64,000 nt of DNA from the NCBI GenBank assembly GCA_033439685.1, contig JAUEDM010000001.1, positions 8,308,001 through 8,372,000 of the forward strand, read 5' to 3'. The position numbers were made by a program, and so were the translations under genes. The notes under the pieces are model-generated. The model was not told the DNA's origin, did not search any database, and saw nothing but the letters and a program-made list of their open reading frames with translations. This DNA is from Apodospora peruviana. Taxonomy: Eukaryota > Ascomycota > Sordariomycetes > Sordariales > Lasiosphaeriaceae. Shown here one piece after another: positions 10,327 to 21,600 of this stretch. Position 1 is the first letter of the stretch; each line of letters opens with the position of its first letter.

Positions 10327-13300
10327 CTAATCCTCCTGAACGGAAGACATGTTACCGCCAGTCGTATCCTCAACCGGTGGGCAAGTGCAGAAGAGGTTGA
10401 GATCCCCATAAGCTGTAAAAGTGTGAGGAAAGTTAGTAACCCTACTTGCCCCGATCACAAACTGACAAAAAGAGAGTAAAAGTAAAGAAAACGTACTATC
10501 ATTAACCCTGGCAACACTGGGCCAGAACTTCTTCTCCTTCAACCACGGCAGCGGGTAGGCAGCTTTCTGGCGGGTGTACGGCCGGTCCCATTTGGCTCCG
10601 TCCTCGCCATCGCCCTCGATGATGTCCACAAGAGGGTGGGGTGCCATCTTGAGCACGTTGCCCTCGCGCGGCATCTTGCCCTCCTCGATCTCGCGGATCT
10701 CCTCGCGAATGCTGACCAACGCATCAACGAAGCGGTCAAGCTCCTCCTTGGACTCTGACTCGGTCGGCTCGATCATCAGGGTGTTGGGCACCGGCCAGCT
10801 CATGGTGGGTGCGTGGAATCCGTAGTCTTGCAAGCGCTTAGCGATGTCAATGGCTTCGACGCCCGCAGTTTTAGAAAAGGGACGGACGTCGAGGATGAAC
10901 TCGTGGGCACAGCGCCCGTGTTCGTTGGTGTACAGGATCTGGTAGTGCGGCTGGAGTCGGCTGAGCAGGTAGTTGGCATTGAGCAGGCCAATCTGGGTGG
11001 CCTTCTTGAGTCCATCGTTGCCCATCAGAACATTGTACGCCCAGCTGATGGGCAAGATGCCGGCACTACCATAGGGCGCACTGCTGACCGGAGGATTGTC
11101 AGATATTTGGAGCATGGTGTGGATGGTTGGCAAATGCGGAATTAGGTGTTCCTTGACACAAATAGGCCCGACGCCTGGCCCACCGCCGCCATGGGGGATG
11201 CAAAAGGTCTTGTGCAGGTTGAGGTGGCAAACGTCGGCTCCAATTTCGCCTGGAGAGCAGAGGCCTATCTGGGCGTTCATGTTGGCTCCGTCCATGTAGA
11301 CCTGACCGCCGTACAGATGCACCATGTTGCACACCTCTTTGATCTTGGGTTCAAATACGCCAAAGGTGCTCGGGTACGTGATCATCATGGCACCAACCTT
11401 GTCCGAATACTGCTCGCATTTGGCCTCCAGATCTTTGAGGTCCAGGTTGCCAGTCTTGGGATCGCACTTGATAGGCACGACGCGCATACCGGCCATGGCA
11501 GCGGACGCCGGGTTGGTTCCGTGAGCGGAAACGGGGATGAGGCAGATGTCACGGTCTGTTTGGCCAGTTGCTTTGTGGTAGTTGCGAATTGCCCGCAGAC
11601 CGGCAAATTCTCCCTGTGCCCCGGAATTGGGCTGTAGAGAAACGCCATCCATCCCAGTAATCCGCATCAGTTGATCTTCGAGCACTCTGATGAGATTCGC
11701 ATATCCGCCTTTTGTCGAGGCCCTGATATGAGGATGTATGTCTGAGAAACCTGGAAGCGTGATGAGGGCCATCTCCGTGCTGCCATTCAACTTCATAGTA
11801 CAGGAGCCGAGAGGGATCATCGAGTGAACCAAAGATAAGTCCTTTGACTGAAGATGATGAATGTACCGCAGGAGTTCGGTCTCCGAGTGGTGCGTATTGA
11901 AAACCGGGTGCGTCAAGTATTTGGACTCACGTCGGTGAACCTGAACCTCCGTGCTGGAAACAGTTCTCAAAAGATCTTCCAACCGTACCGGAGGAGGTGT
12001 CTGGGCATTGGTAATGCGGTTATTGATCTCCGCAAGTTCACGGATCAGTGACAAGAGGCCCTGAAGGTCATTCTCCACGACGGTCTCGTCGACGCTGACT
12101 GAAAACATCCTTTGGCTTACCCACCTGAGGCGGTAACCCCGCTCTGCGGCTAGTCGCAGGGCGATGGACCCGTTAAGTTCAGGATTTTGAAGACGGAAGG
12201 AGACCGTGTCAAAATTTGTTGCGCCCGACTCTTGATGAACCTCAAGCCCATAGTGGTTGGCGGCTAACCTCAAAACCTGGGCCGCCTTAAAGCACCTTTC
12301 CGCGATCGCTTTCAGCCCCTCAGGGCCATGGTAGACGGCGTACATGGCACTCATATTAGCAAGCAGAGCTTGGGCAGTACAGACATTGCTGGTTGCCTTT
12401 TCTCTCCTGATGTGCTGTTCCCTCGTTTGTAAGGCCAATCTCAGGGCACGTCCACCAAGACGGTCCTTGGACACGCCGACCAACCGGCCAGGCATCTTCC
12501 GCTTGTGCTTCTCTGCTACTGCAAAGAAAGCGGCATGTGGTCCACCGTTGCCCAAGGGAACGCCAAATCTCTGGGAATTGCCGAAAGCAATGTCAGCTCC
12601 CCACTCCCCAGGAGGAGTAAGCAGCGTCAACGCTAGGAGATCTGTCGCCGCACTGAGCAAGAGGCCTTCCCCGTGGACAAAGTCTACCAGAGCTTTGTAG
12701 TCACGGGCGAGCCCATATTGGTCCGGGTATTGAACCATAACACCAACCAAGGCGTTTCCCAACCCCTTCAATTGCTCAATCAATTCGGGCACGCGGGCGG
12801 TCATTTCCACAATTTCGACACCAAGACCTTCAGCACGGCTGAACAGCACTCCCCTGGTCTGCGGGAACAGCCCAGAGATAACAAAAACCTTCCTGCCTCC
12901 CTTACCAACCCTGGAAGCCGGGGCAGCGTTGATGGACATGGTCATTGCCTCGGCAGCGGCGGTACCTTCGTCCAAAAGGCTCGCGTTGGCAACGGGAAGA
13001 GCGGTCAGATCCGACACCATTGTCTGGAAGTTGAGGAGAGACTCAAGCCTACCCTGACTGATCTCGGGTTGATACGGAGTGTAGCTGGTGTACCAAGCAG
13101 GGCTCTCGAGGACGTTCCTCTTGATGACCTCGGGAACATGGGTGCCATAGTAGCCCCCTCCCATCAATGTCTTTTGAACAAGCGCGTACTTGTCTTTTTG
13201 ACCTAGCATGCTCCCGAGCTTAAAAACCTCATGCTCTTGATGACCTTCGAAAACGGCCGTCTTGTTAGCGTCGGAAAAGCCTTGCCGGCGCCAAGAGAAC

Positions 13301-13662
13301 ATCTCCCTTTTCGAAAGAATGTCAGGGGGGATGACCTGGGCGACAAATTCGTCCAAGTTCGAGCAAGGAGGAGAGAGCGCGGCGAGCATCTGGGCTGTGC
13401 TCTCGTCGTCGGGGCCTATGTGGCGTTGGGCGAAGCTCTCACGGACTTTGAACAGTTCGGGCAGCCGAGTGAAAGGCCGTTTCGTTCGCTCAGAATCTTC
13501 CGCCTCGGAGGACACCGACCTGGATGTAGCACGCGAGCACGCGGTGCAGACCCAAGGCCGGCGTCGAAGCGGGAGCGCGCCACGGAATGAGAGCGTTGGG
13601 GGTGCCAACGCCTGGCCGAGCCGGCCAACATGTCGTGACGCTGTCATCCCGAGCACACCCAT
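10327..13662 (-). CDS. gcv2: Glycine dehydrogenase (decarboxylating), P protein
   Basis: This is the P protein of the mitochondrial glycine cleavage system. It decarboxylates glycine with pyridoxal phosphate and passes the aminomethyl group to the H-protein lipoamide. The ATG at 13662 is the first in frame; another at 13647 is also possible. The first ~60 residues are Arg- and Ser-rich without acids, as in a mitochondrial presequence, and the mature part starts near ESFAQRHIGPDDE. Both halves of the fused P protein are present. The PLP lysine lies in LHKTFCIPHGGGGPG at about residue 818. Near the C-terminus an 84-bp intron (10413-10496, GTACGT donor, TTACTAAC branch, CAG acceptor) is a multiple of three and contains no stop. 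Splicing restores VND-T-YGDLNLFCTCPP, typical of the family end. Spliced length is about 1083 residues. The gene is divergent from tom5. Confidence 0.95.
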   Translation of the reverse strand: MGVLGMTASRHVGRLGQALAPPTLSFRGALPLRRRPWVCTACSRATSRSVSSEAEDSERTKRPFTRLPELFKVRESFAQRHIGPDDESTAQMLAALSPPCSNLDEFVAQVIPPDILSKREMFSWRRQGFSDANKTAVFEGHQEHEVFKLGSMLGQKDKYALVQKTLMGGGYYGTHVPEVIKRNVLESPAWYTSYTPYQPEISQGRLESLLNFQTMVSDLTALPVANASLLDEGTAAAEAMTMSINAAPASRVGKGGRKVFVISGLFPQTRGVLFSRAEGLGVEIVEMTARVPELIEQLKGLGNALVGVMVQYPDQYGLARDYKALVDFVHGEGLLLSAATDLLALTLLTPPGEWGADIAFGNSQRFGVPLGNGGPHAAFFAVAEKHKRKMPGRLVGVSKDRLGGRALRLALQTREQHIRREKATSNVCTAQALLANMSAMYAVYHGPEGLKAIAERCFKAAQVLRLAANHYGLEVHQESGATNFDTVSFRLQNPELNGSIALRLAAERGYRLRWVSQRMFSVSVDETVVENDLQGLLSLIRELAEINNRITNAQTPPPVRLEDLLRTVSSTEVQVHRRESKYLTHPVFNTHHSETELLRYIHHLQSKDLSLVHSMIPLGSCTMKLNGSTEMALITLPGFSDIHPHIRASTKGGYANLIRVLEDQLMRITGMDGVSLQPNSGAQGEFAGLRAIRNYHKATGQTDRDICLIPVSAHGTNPASAAMAGMRVVPIKCDPKTGNLDLKDLEAKCEQYSDKVGAMMITYPSTFGVFEPKIKEVCNMVHLYGGQVYMDGANMNAQIGLCSPGEIGADVCHLNLHKTFCIPHGGGGPGVGPICVKEHLIPHLPTIHTMLQISDNPPVSSAPYGSAGILPISWAYNVLMGNDGLKKATQIGLLNANYLLSRLQPHYQILYTNEHGRCAHEFILDVRPFSKTAGVEAIDIAKRLQDYGFHAPTMSWPVPNTLMIEPTESESKEELDRFVDALVSIREEIREIEEGKMPREGNVLKMAPHPLVDIIEGDGEDGAKWDRPYTRQKAAYPLPWLKEKKFWPSVARVNDSTFSLLLLSFCQFVIGASRVTNFPHTFTAYGDLNLFCTCPPVEDTTGGNMSSVQED

Positions 13663-14526
13663 GGCCGTCAAAAAGACAGGGACGGTACGGGCTCCGGAGA
13701 ACAGGAATCAGCCCTCGTACTGGAATCCGCAGTGTTGCGCAACACGAGATTATCGACGACCGTTGGTTCTTGACTCAGAGAGATCCTTTGACCATTATCA
13801 CACAGCAACTGGCGGAAGAGTAAGACTTCAAGAGGTGGTCAAGATGACGATGTGGAGATTGTGGCAGGCCGAAAGCGAATTGAAGACTGAGAGTCAGAGA
13901 GCTCCGGTGCCGGTTCCACGGATCACGGTTGACGTCAGGCTCTTTCGGCTTAACCCCTACTGCCGTGGGAAATGGTTCGGTCAAGCCCAATACTCTTTGA
14001 CTTTTAAACCTAGGGGTAAACAGCGAAGAAAATTTGGCCGGTCAATTCGGTTCCAGATGGTCGTGCCTGGCTGCCCCGCGACAGAGCGAAGGCCGAAGGC
14101 GAAATCGGTGAAAGGAATATCCACAATGTTAACAAAATCCATCCCCATTCCCCCAGATGGAGCTACGCCCCAGATAACCGTCGAGTCCTTAACAATTGAT
14201 AACAATTATCGGGTATTTTCGGGCTTGATTTGCGGTCCTCCGATTGGATCCCCCTTGGTTTCTTGGCGCACTGCACGGGCACGGTTGCCGAAGAAAACGG
14301 CCGGCCCCTGTCCCTTTTAGCATGGCGTCACAACCTGGAATACAGCGTACCTCCGCTAGCGGTGGTACGTACCCGGTGACCAGGTTTCCAAAGTCGGTCA
14401 GACATCTGCCAAGCCTTAATTTTTCCTGTTCACGACTCCAAACGCGACAACTTGACGACTCCCTACGAGACAGCCGAGCCATCCCTTACATACCCCCCAG
14501 TTCTTTTACCCTCAACCACAGCAAAA
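13663..14526. promoter_or_regulatory. Divergent promoter region gcv2 / tom5
   Basis: These 864 bp separate two genes for mitochondrial proteins transcribed in opposite directions. An inverted CCAAT box (ATTGG at 14243-14247) lies about 280 bp before the tom5 ATG, a position compatible with Hap-complex control. That function is inferred, and no other site is assigned. Confidence 0.4.
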
Positions 14527-14838
14527 ATGTTTGGCGGATGTAAGTTGCTGCACTATCGCTGCACATTGAACTTATGTCTTCAGTATGCGCAAACAAGAAA
14601 GACGAAACAGTTGCTAACGAACCTTGCCTACCTACAGTCCAACCACCACAGGCCTCGCCCGAGGAGATCCGCGCCGCCGAGGCCGAAGCGACCTTCACCA
14701 TCCAGCAGGCTCTCGCGACCGCCGCCGCGCTCTACCTCTGTCAGTTAACTGCTATACAGCCGTGTCTCAACCACCTGCAGACATACTAACTGTGGTACAG
14801 CTCCCTTCGTCATCGACGCCGTCTGGAAGATCCTCTAA
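14527..14838 (+). CDS. tom5: Tom5, small subunit of the mitochondrial TOM complex
   Basis: A three-exon gene (14527-14539, 14638-14739, 14801-14838) encodes exactly 50 residues. It starts MFGGFQPPQASPEE and ends SPFVIDAVWKIL. Length, the acidic Pro-rich N-terminus (cytosolic) and the single C-terminal tail-anchor helix (ALATAAALYLSPFVIDAVW) match fungal Tom5, the small outer-membrane subunit that helps pass preproteins to the Tom40 pore. Introns begin GTAAGT and GTCAGT; the second has a TACTAAC branch site just before its CAG. No single reading frame spans the gene, so automatic ORF calling would miss it. Splice phases are consistent throughout. Confidence 0.88.
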
Positions 14839-15940
14839 ACTATTCCTCTCTAAAACCACTCTTGACGATACGCGAAACTACCGACGACCCTGCCACCCCA
14901 TTCTGTACATCTAAACACACAGCAACCTAAGCTGCCATATATATGGGTTAGCTTACAATCCCGACACATCGGGTTCATTCCCACATCTGAGCCGGCGGCG
15001 GTATATACACCAACCACATCAATAGATTGGCGGCCAAACGTACGAAACCTGCCCGAATCTCAGCAACGACAGCGGGGATTTACTAGGCGGGAATTGCTGC
15101 TGCTGGTTGCGGTCTTACGGGTCCTTTTTTGTCGCTTCTCCGCTGCTGAAGGGACACTACCAACGCCCAACTTGATCTTTTCTCGCATCCAACAAAGAGA
15201 AAAGAAACGGACGGACGGCCTTGATATCATTTTTCCTCACTCTCTGTAACACCATCAACATGTACATATACTAGACTTTAAACGGACTGGTTGGGTTGCC
15301 TGGTGGGCTGGTTGGCTTTGCATATTATCCTCGCGAGCTACACAATTCTCTCTTACTTCATTTATCTCTGCCATGGCCAAGATATTCTCAACTAGTTAAT
15401 TTTTGGTCTCGGGTTCAATAGGTAGAGGGAGGGTCCAAACTTAACTCAATCTGTGAATGGGAAGGTCGAATCGCATCTCAACAAGCAATTATTCGATCGC
15501 ATATCCACTCTTCATGACAAGATAATAATGCAGAGTACAGCACTTTTCTACAAGTGGCTGCGGTCTAATATGGGCCTAATCTCTGTGTGATCCAGCCTCT
15601 GCCGTACGGGGCTAACACTCCCATCAAACACCGGCGCTAATAATGCCCTCCTCCATTTTTTCCCGTCTCGAGTAATACATAGCCAACGCCTTTCAACAGA
15701 GTGGAAGAAAGTCATATCTACTTGGCACATCCCTCGCCTCCCAACACGGCGCGTGCCAGCCCTTCCCAGGGTTATCTCATCCAAGACTTGGGCAACCACG
15801 AACACCACGCCATGTTGGCCTTTTGTGATATCTCTTGGCCGAAAGTCCTAAGCCTGGGCCAAGCTTACAAAACCCATATACAAACGATCCATCTCCTGTT
15901 TAGGTGAGATATCAAAAAGCAACGCAAGCAAACCCTATCG
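14839..15940. other. Convergent 3' spacer between tom5 and nup57
   Basis: The spacer contains 3' untranslated sequence of the two convergent genes. I see no gene, tRNA or long repeat here. Confidence 0.4.
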
Positions 15941-16967
15941 TCATTGCGATGTCGGCGCAGGCGCCGGGTTATGCACCTGCTCCCACTCGTTGTAGTCCTT
16001 CTTGGCCTCCTCGATCTGTCGTTTGAGATGCTGCAGCTGCTTCTCGTAATCCTCGAGAATCTAAAAATCCGAGTCAGCGAACATTCAATATCGCAGCATA
16101 AGCATCCAGAAGAAGAATACGAACCTTCTTCGCCTTCGCCTCAACCTCCTCACCGAGCCCGTCACCGCTGCTCTCCGCAAAACCGGGCTTATTGATCTCG
16201 TCCTTGAGGCTATCCGCATACCCCCTCAGAATAATCAGCCGGCTCCACAGCTCCTCCATGCGCGCGCTCACCGCCGGATCCTGCAACTGTTTCTCAATCA
16301 CCGCCAGCTTCTGCTTCAGCTCGTCCTCATCACTAGAAAGCGCATAGCCGCGGTTGCGCAGCACCTGCACCCGCGACGCGAGCGCGAGGCAGCGCTTGCT
16401 CAGCTCGGCGTGGCGGCGGCGCGCGTTGAGCGCGCGCACCGAGTGCTCGAGGTCGTGCTTACTCAAAATCTCGTCGAGAGAACCGTTGATGGCGTGTAGC
16501 TTGTTGTTGAACTCCTTGATCACGCGGCGCTGGAGCATCAGGCGCGCGACGATGGACGGAAACCCTGCACATAAAACGGGTATGTAGTTGGGCGCGGGCT
16601 TCCGCTGGAGCGCGTCCTCCCACTCTTTCGGGTCCTCGTTGGGGCCCGGCGCAAAGAGCGGAACGGCGTGCTCGTCGACCTTGTTGTAGAGGTACGTCTT
16701 GAAACCGCAGTTGAGGTTGGCGGGGTCCCATTTCTCGGTGATAGTGCGTATCTGCTCGGGAATAGATTTTTGGTCTAGGGTTAGGCAGCGGAGAAGAAGG
16801 TTAGCGAGGAACGACATTTTGGACAGAGATGGGTTTTTGCAATGTTTGAAAGTTTAGAGTTTGATAATGGGGAGGTGCAACAACAGCGACATACATGGTG
16901 TGAGGCTTCCGGGCTGCCATAAGGAGCTGCCAAACTGCTGCTGTGGTTGTTGCGACTGTTGAAACTG

Positions 16968-16998
<31 letters not shown>

Positions 16999-17370
16999 AG
17001 CTGCGCTTGCTGCTGTTGCTGCTGTAGCTGCTGCTGTTGGTTTGACTGCTGGTTCCCCATCATCAAGCCAAAAGCATTCTGCTGCTGCTGCGGCTGTTGT
17101 TGTTGTTGTTGCTGTTGTTGTTGCTGTTGCTGCTGTTGTTGCTGCTGGTCAGTATCCACATTAGCACACACACATTGTTGGATCGCAGGTTTGCTTTGCT
17201 CATTCTGAGGCAGCTCGGCAGACCGTAGACCGGACAGCAGCCCAGCCCAGCCCAGCACAGGTTGACGGGTATTGGCTTACCATCGGGTTGGCCAGTGATT
17301 GCCCAAACGCGTTCGTAGTGCTTCCGCCAAAGAGGGATTGGCCCGCAGGCCGAGTCAGGTTTGAAAACAT
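15941..17370 (-). CDS. nup57: Nucleoporin Nup57/Nup54
   Basis: This is an FG nucleoporin of the central Nsp1/Nup62 channel complex. Four minus-strand exons are joined: 17281-17370, 16895-17144, 16125-16774 and 15941-16060, giving 369 residues with consistent phases. The N-terminus carries FG motifs (SLFGG, NAFGQS), followed by a long Gln tract interrupted by a NAFG motif and ending QFGSSLWQPGSLTP. From about residue 114 the conserved domain starts (YQKSIPEQIRTITEKWDP, then CGFKTYLYNKV). It continues into the alpha-helical coiled-coil region (KHDLEHSVRALNARRRHAEL, VQVLRNRGYALSSDEDEL) and ends with a heptad-rich helix and NPAPAPTSQ. The introns are 136, 120 and 64 bp. The Gln tract makes the protein somewhat unusual, although Gln-rich linkers are common in fungal Nups. 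The gene is divergent from NDUFA8. Confidence 0.88.
16920..17144 (-). repeat. CAG/CAA polyglutamine tract in nup57
   Basis: This part of exon 2 is mostly mixed CAG and CAA codons (CTG and TTG on the plus strand), giving several Gln runs broken by short NAFG, NQQSN and QFQQSQQP spacers. It is prone to length change. Codon mixing should limit slippage. Confidence 0.85.
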
Positions 17371-18011
17371 CGGAGCTGTCGCGTGGTTCTGTCGGGTGAC
17401 TGCGTTAAGTCGGCCGGGTTTTGGTCTCCTCTCGCGTCGGCGCAAATGCACTCAGCCAGAAGCTAACAGGGTTGCGATGCAAGAGTCAAGAGTGCAACGG
17501 AAGGGAAGATCCTCTGGATGGAAATGTGCGAAAAGATGGACAGAGGTAACTTCATAAGGGTGTGCTATTTCTGCGAGCTCGATATCTGCACTTTTTCGTC
17601 AAAGGCTGAAACCGAAAGTTCCAGCGTCGTCGTGCAAAAGATGGGTGGTGGTGATCGGTTGTGGGATTGCATAGGTGCCCGGCAGCTTCCAGTTTGATGG
17701 CGAAAATAAATTCCCACTGAAACTGGAGGTCAAAGCTTCCTCCAGGCTCTGGACTCACCGCGTCGCAGCTGGTTCGGTTCGCAGCCCACAAAGGTCGGGT
17801 CAGCGTTGGGGAAAGCTGGGCCATTCGCCAACCAATCAGGGGCTCCAATGCAGCCCCACATTGAACCAAGGTGGCCAGCACCTCCACCCAGACCACTCAT
17901 GAATGGACCTTATGGTCAAGGCTCGCTGAAGCTCAGAGTCCCGAGAGACCCAAACCACGCATCACTCCCCCGTCGACGACCGGCCTGCCTGCCCGAAATC
18001 GACCGCCCAAG
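17371..18011. promoter_or_regulatory. Divergent promoter region nup57 / NDUFA8
   Basis: This is a 641-bp spacer between divergent genes. A CCAAT box (17832-17836) lies about 180 bp before the NDUFA8 ATG, which would suit Hap-type regulation of a respiratory gene. That is inference only. Confidence 0.4.
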
Positions 18012-18693
18012 ATGGCCGCCCGCAAGCCTGTGTATGTTATTTTGAGGGAGAAACTCAATTGGCCCGTTTGAGATGCGATCAGGATAGCTAACTAAAGGGT
18101 CTGGAACAGCTTCAACCAGCAAGTCCTCTACGACACCACCCCTCTACCCGACTCGATTCCCAAGGTCAAGGAGCTCGGCGCCAGCTCCGCTCCGCTTCTG
18201 TCGGCCTCCTTCTTTATTGGCGCCCGGTGCGGGGACTACAACGATGACTACATGCAGTGCAAGACGGAGAACCCGGGCCGGGGCGAGTTCGAGTGCCTGA
18301 AGGAAGGCCGGCGGGTCACCAGATGTGCGCGGAGCGTGATCGAAGACATCAACAAGTCCTGCCTGGAGCAGTTCCGCACCCACTGGAAGTGCCTCGACAA
18401 CAACAACCACCAGCTGTGGCAGTGCCGGCCGGCCGAGTGGAAGCTGAACAAGTGTGTCTATGAGAAAGTGGTATGTTTCTACCTCTCAGTTGAAGTCTCC
18501 ATGTTCTTTGGCGTGTTGAGTTAACAAAAACGGTATTTGTTTGCTATAGGGCCTTGAAAAGGTCGTCCCCGACCAACCTGCAAACAAGACGCCCGTGCAC
18601 CTGAGGCCCCAACAGATCTACGCCCACAAATGGATCGACCCTACGCAGAAGCCCTTCATCCCAGGAGAGAAGCCTGCGGCACCTTCGTCATAA
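18012..18693 (+). CDS. NDUFA8: NADH:ubiquinone oxidoreductase subunit NDUFA8
   Basis: This is an accessory subunit of mitochondrial complex I, located on the intermembrane-space side. Three exons (18012-18031, 18110-18470, 18550-18693) give 174 residues, close to the family length. The start is MAARKPVFNQQVLYDTTPLP. Cysteines lie in spaced pairs (RCGDYNDDYMQC, FECLKEGRRVTRC, KSCLEQFRTHWKC, WQCRPAEWKLNKC), the CX9C pattern expected of a Mia40-oxidised protein. The C-terminus runs through IYAHKWIDPTQKPFIPGEKP, typical of NDUFA8. Introns use GTATGT donors, and the first has a CTAACTAA branch site. Confidence 0.92.
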
Positions 18694-21600
18694 GGAGAGC
18701 GGTTGCGCGTCGTCCGGTTGATGGGGACCATGGTTGGGAAGGGTTCGCTGCCGGTGGTGGTGGTGGTGATGGTGGTGGTGGCGAGTTAGACTCGCGGACC
18801 TGTGAAGGTCGGAGCGGCTTGTTGTTACAAATCTCTGTACATACCAATGGGCTGGTGACGAGAACGACCCGAAACCAGATATTTGGGTTGTTACAATAAC
18901 AGTTTCTTTTTCTCTTCCTCTCATTTTCCGGGTGGTGGCGGCCTGGCCTATCTGGCGCCGCGCGTCGTTGTGGTGTCTGTGTTCATGAACGACACGGGAA
19001 TGGGCTCCGGTCACCTTTTCTGAGCGACTTCTTTTGCTCTGTGTGAGGAAACTCACTGAGAAAACTCGCCTTCGTTGGGAACCGATGAGCTTCCGAGTCC
19101 TGCGTCATAAGCGAGGATGTCAGTAGGGTTGGGCAAAGGTTTGTGCAGTGGTGAGTTTGGAACCGTATGACATGTGTCCGAGTGTTGGCCGTCCACTTCT
19201 CGGATAGGGGTCCTCGGTGGCTCGGGTTGCCGGTGAACTGTGTTCCTGTACGGCCGGACTGTGCCAAGATTTTCCAACACAAAGCCGGGTCCAGTTCAAC
19301 ATCGGACAGGCATGGCATTCTGGATGTGTGGGCGCAGAAATATCTCATACTCAGGCTTAAGAGCTTCTGTAAAGCGTCTGATGGAGGAACCGGATGTTAG
19401 TCCCAACTCAGCTATCTGTACGCCTCTCAAGATAGGCCGGATGGTGGCTCGGACGAAAGCATCTGGGCTCATGCATTCACAGCAGCTGGAAGTTAGATAC
19501 CCACTTAATACCCCGTCTACTCGGTTTTTGGATCCGGATTTGTTGGTATGAGGACGAGTTTTGGACTAGAACTACATGGGGAAAGGATATGGCATGATTT
19601 ATCTCATGACTTCGAAATTGTTATATGACAAATTACCGGGCTTCGTTGTACTAGGGGTCGTTTCCTCTTTCTCTCTTCGCCAGGCCTTGTGTTAGTTTGT
19701 GCTCTGATCTATGTCTCTGTGTTTGGCCGCCTGAGGAATTTTGGACGTCGGTATGGATGGAAATTACCTGCGTGAGCTCAATGACTGGGCCTCAAAGTGC
19801 TTGGATAAACTAGGTATTTCAGAGAGAGACATAGCTAATCTATATTCTTGAGATATTCCTAATGCCTCAAGAGTGGAAGCGAGACGTGAGAGCTGAGTTC
19901 GTGGTACAGCACCTACAGGACCAAGTATGCACAAGGAAAGTTCATATGGATATATCATGGATGAAACTCACGGGGTGTCTTGTGCACAACTATAGTTCTT
20001 ATCATCTCAGCCGTCTCCTATGAATATATTTATTCAGTCTCAGTGTTTGAAGTCTCTAGGGACTTTGGGGTAGTGCCCATGGTATTCTGGGGGCTAGCTG
20101 AAAGACGGAGTACACCAACAAGAGAAAAAGATCCGGAGGCTTGAGCATGTGATATTGTCGGGTTCTCTGCCAGCGTCCTGCTCCTACTCGGATTTAATCT
20201 AGAAACCATCAAGCTGCTACAGACAAGGATGCGCTGGATCTCAGGTCGACGCCAGTCTTACTCTCAAACCAAGCCACCGGGAGCGCGAACAAGATCCCGC
20301 AGTCGACCTCTTAAGTGGCTCCGTTCGGTCCCCGCTCCGTCTGTCTCTCTCTCCTGAGTCAGAAGATATAGATATCCGATGAGTGTAGTACAACAAATCA
20401 GGTGTTTAGTGTTCCTTCTTCGGGCGTCTCTTAAAGATCGCAAGACATTTCTCAAGCTGTGGATGCTGTAGCTGAAACGTGCAAAACCCCCAGTACGGAA
20501 AGGGAGTCTGGTAGCCAACAAGAAAGGAGAAACATGGCATAGGACCCCTATCGCTTTCAGCCAGTTTTCGGGTTGGTGTACTAGACCACGATAATACACC
20601 ATCGAAGCCCGCAAAGACAGGAGTGTAGGGTCTCGACAAGAACATGGGGGAAACAGTCTCGGAGTAAGCAAAGTGGCACCCATCACACCGGCCAGACGCC
20701 AAACGATCACTGTGATCAACTTTAGTCCGCTCACTCTCAGTCCCCAGTGTGGTACAATAGTACGGATCATTGCCTTTCCGCTTCATGAATAATACCGAAG
20801 GTCTTGATTGGACGTACCCGGCTTAGACTCAAATTTGTTTCTGTCTTACTAAGATGATTTCTGGCTACCTAGGCCCCTACCTGGCTATAATCACCAGCCA
20901 TGATTTACTTACAAACTAATTGAAAGAACATTAACCAGCCCATATGTTGAGATAAGGGTATGTTACTGGTTAAAGTAAGAAAACGGCCGCAAGTCCTGGC
21001 CAGACCAGTCGACTAGGTACCTACTCGTACCATCCATCCATGAAGTGTTACAATATCAGACAAGGCCTTTCTAGCCAAGCAACAAGTGAATCCTGTAGAG
21101 GAGGGCTGAACCGACCGCTGGGTGGGAACACAAACCGGCGCTAGAAAGGCGGTTTGTCTCTTTGCTCGGTCTGGGCCTGGTGACTTGATTGACAGTGGTC
21201 CTGGCGATGACAGTTGATAAACCGAAGTAGTACAGTACGTATTACACCAATGGGGGGACGGTACAATTTGAATTTCAATTGGACTTATGGTGGTCTGTAT
21301 CCTGGAAGACTACAAGGACGTAATGGTGGCAAGTACGGGAACTAGGCTACCACCAGGATCCCATAATCAGTGTCATGATGGCTGAATCTCGGGAACATGC
21401 AACTACGAAGTAGCTAAGGCACCTACGTAGGTATGTAGGTCATGTAGTAGGCATCGCTGTAAGATCCCTGATTTGTATCTATCGTGCGTGGATCTTTGGA
21501 AAGAAACATAGCTAGGTTCATGGGTAGCCAGACTGTAGCGCAAGAGAGGACAGACGACACTCCGAGTCTCACCACCAATGGCTTACCAGTCGTCCCAGTA

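Noticed and set aside
13663..13671. Extension of gcv2 three codons upstream
   Set aside because: That start is TTG; the first in-frame ATG is at 13662.
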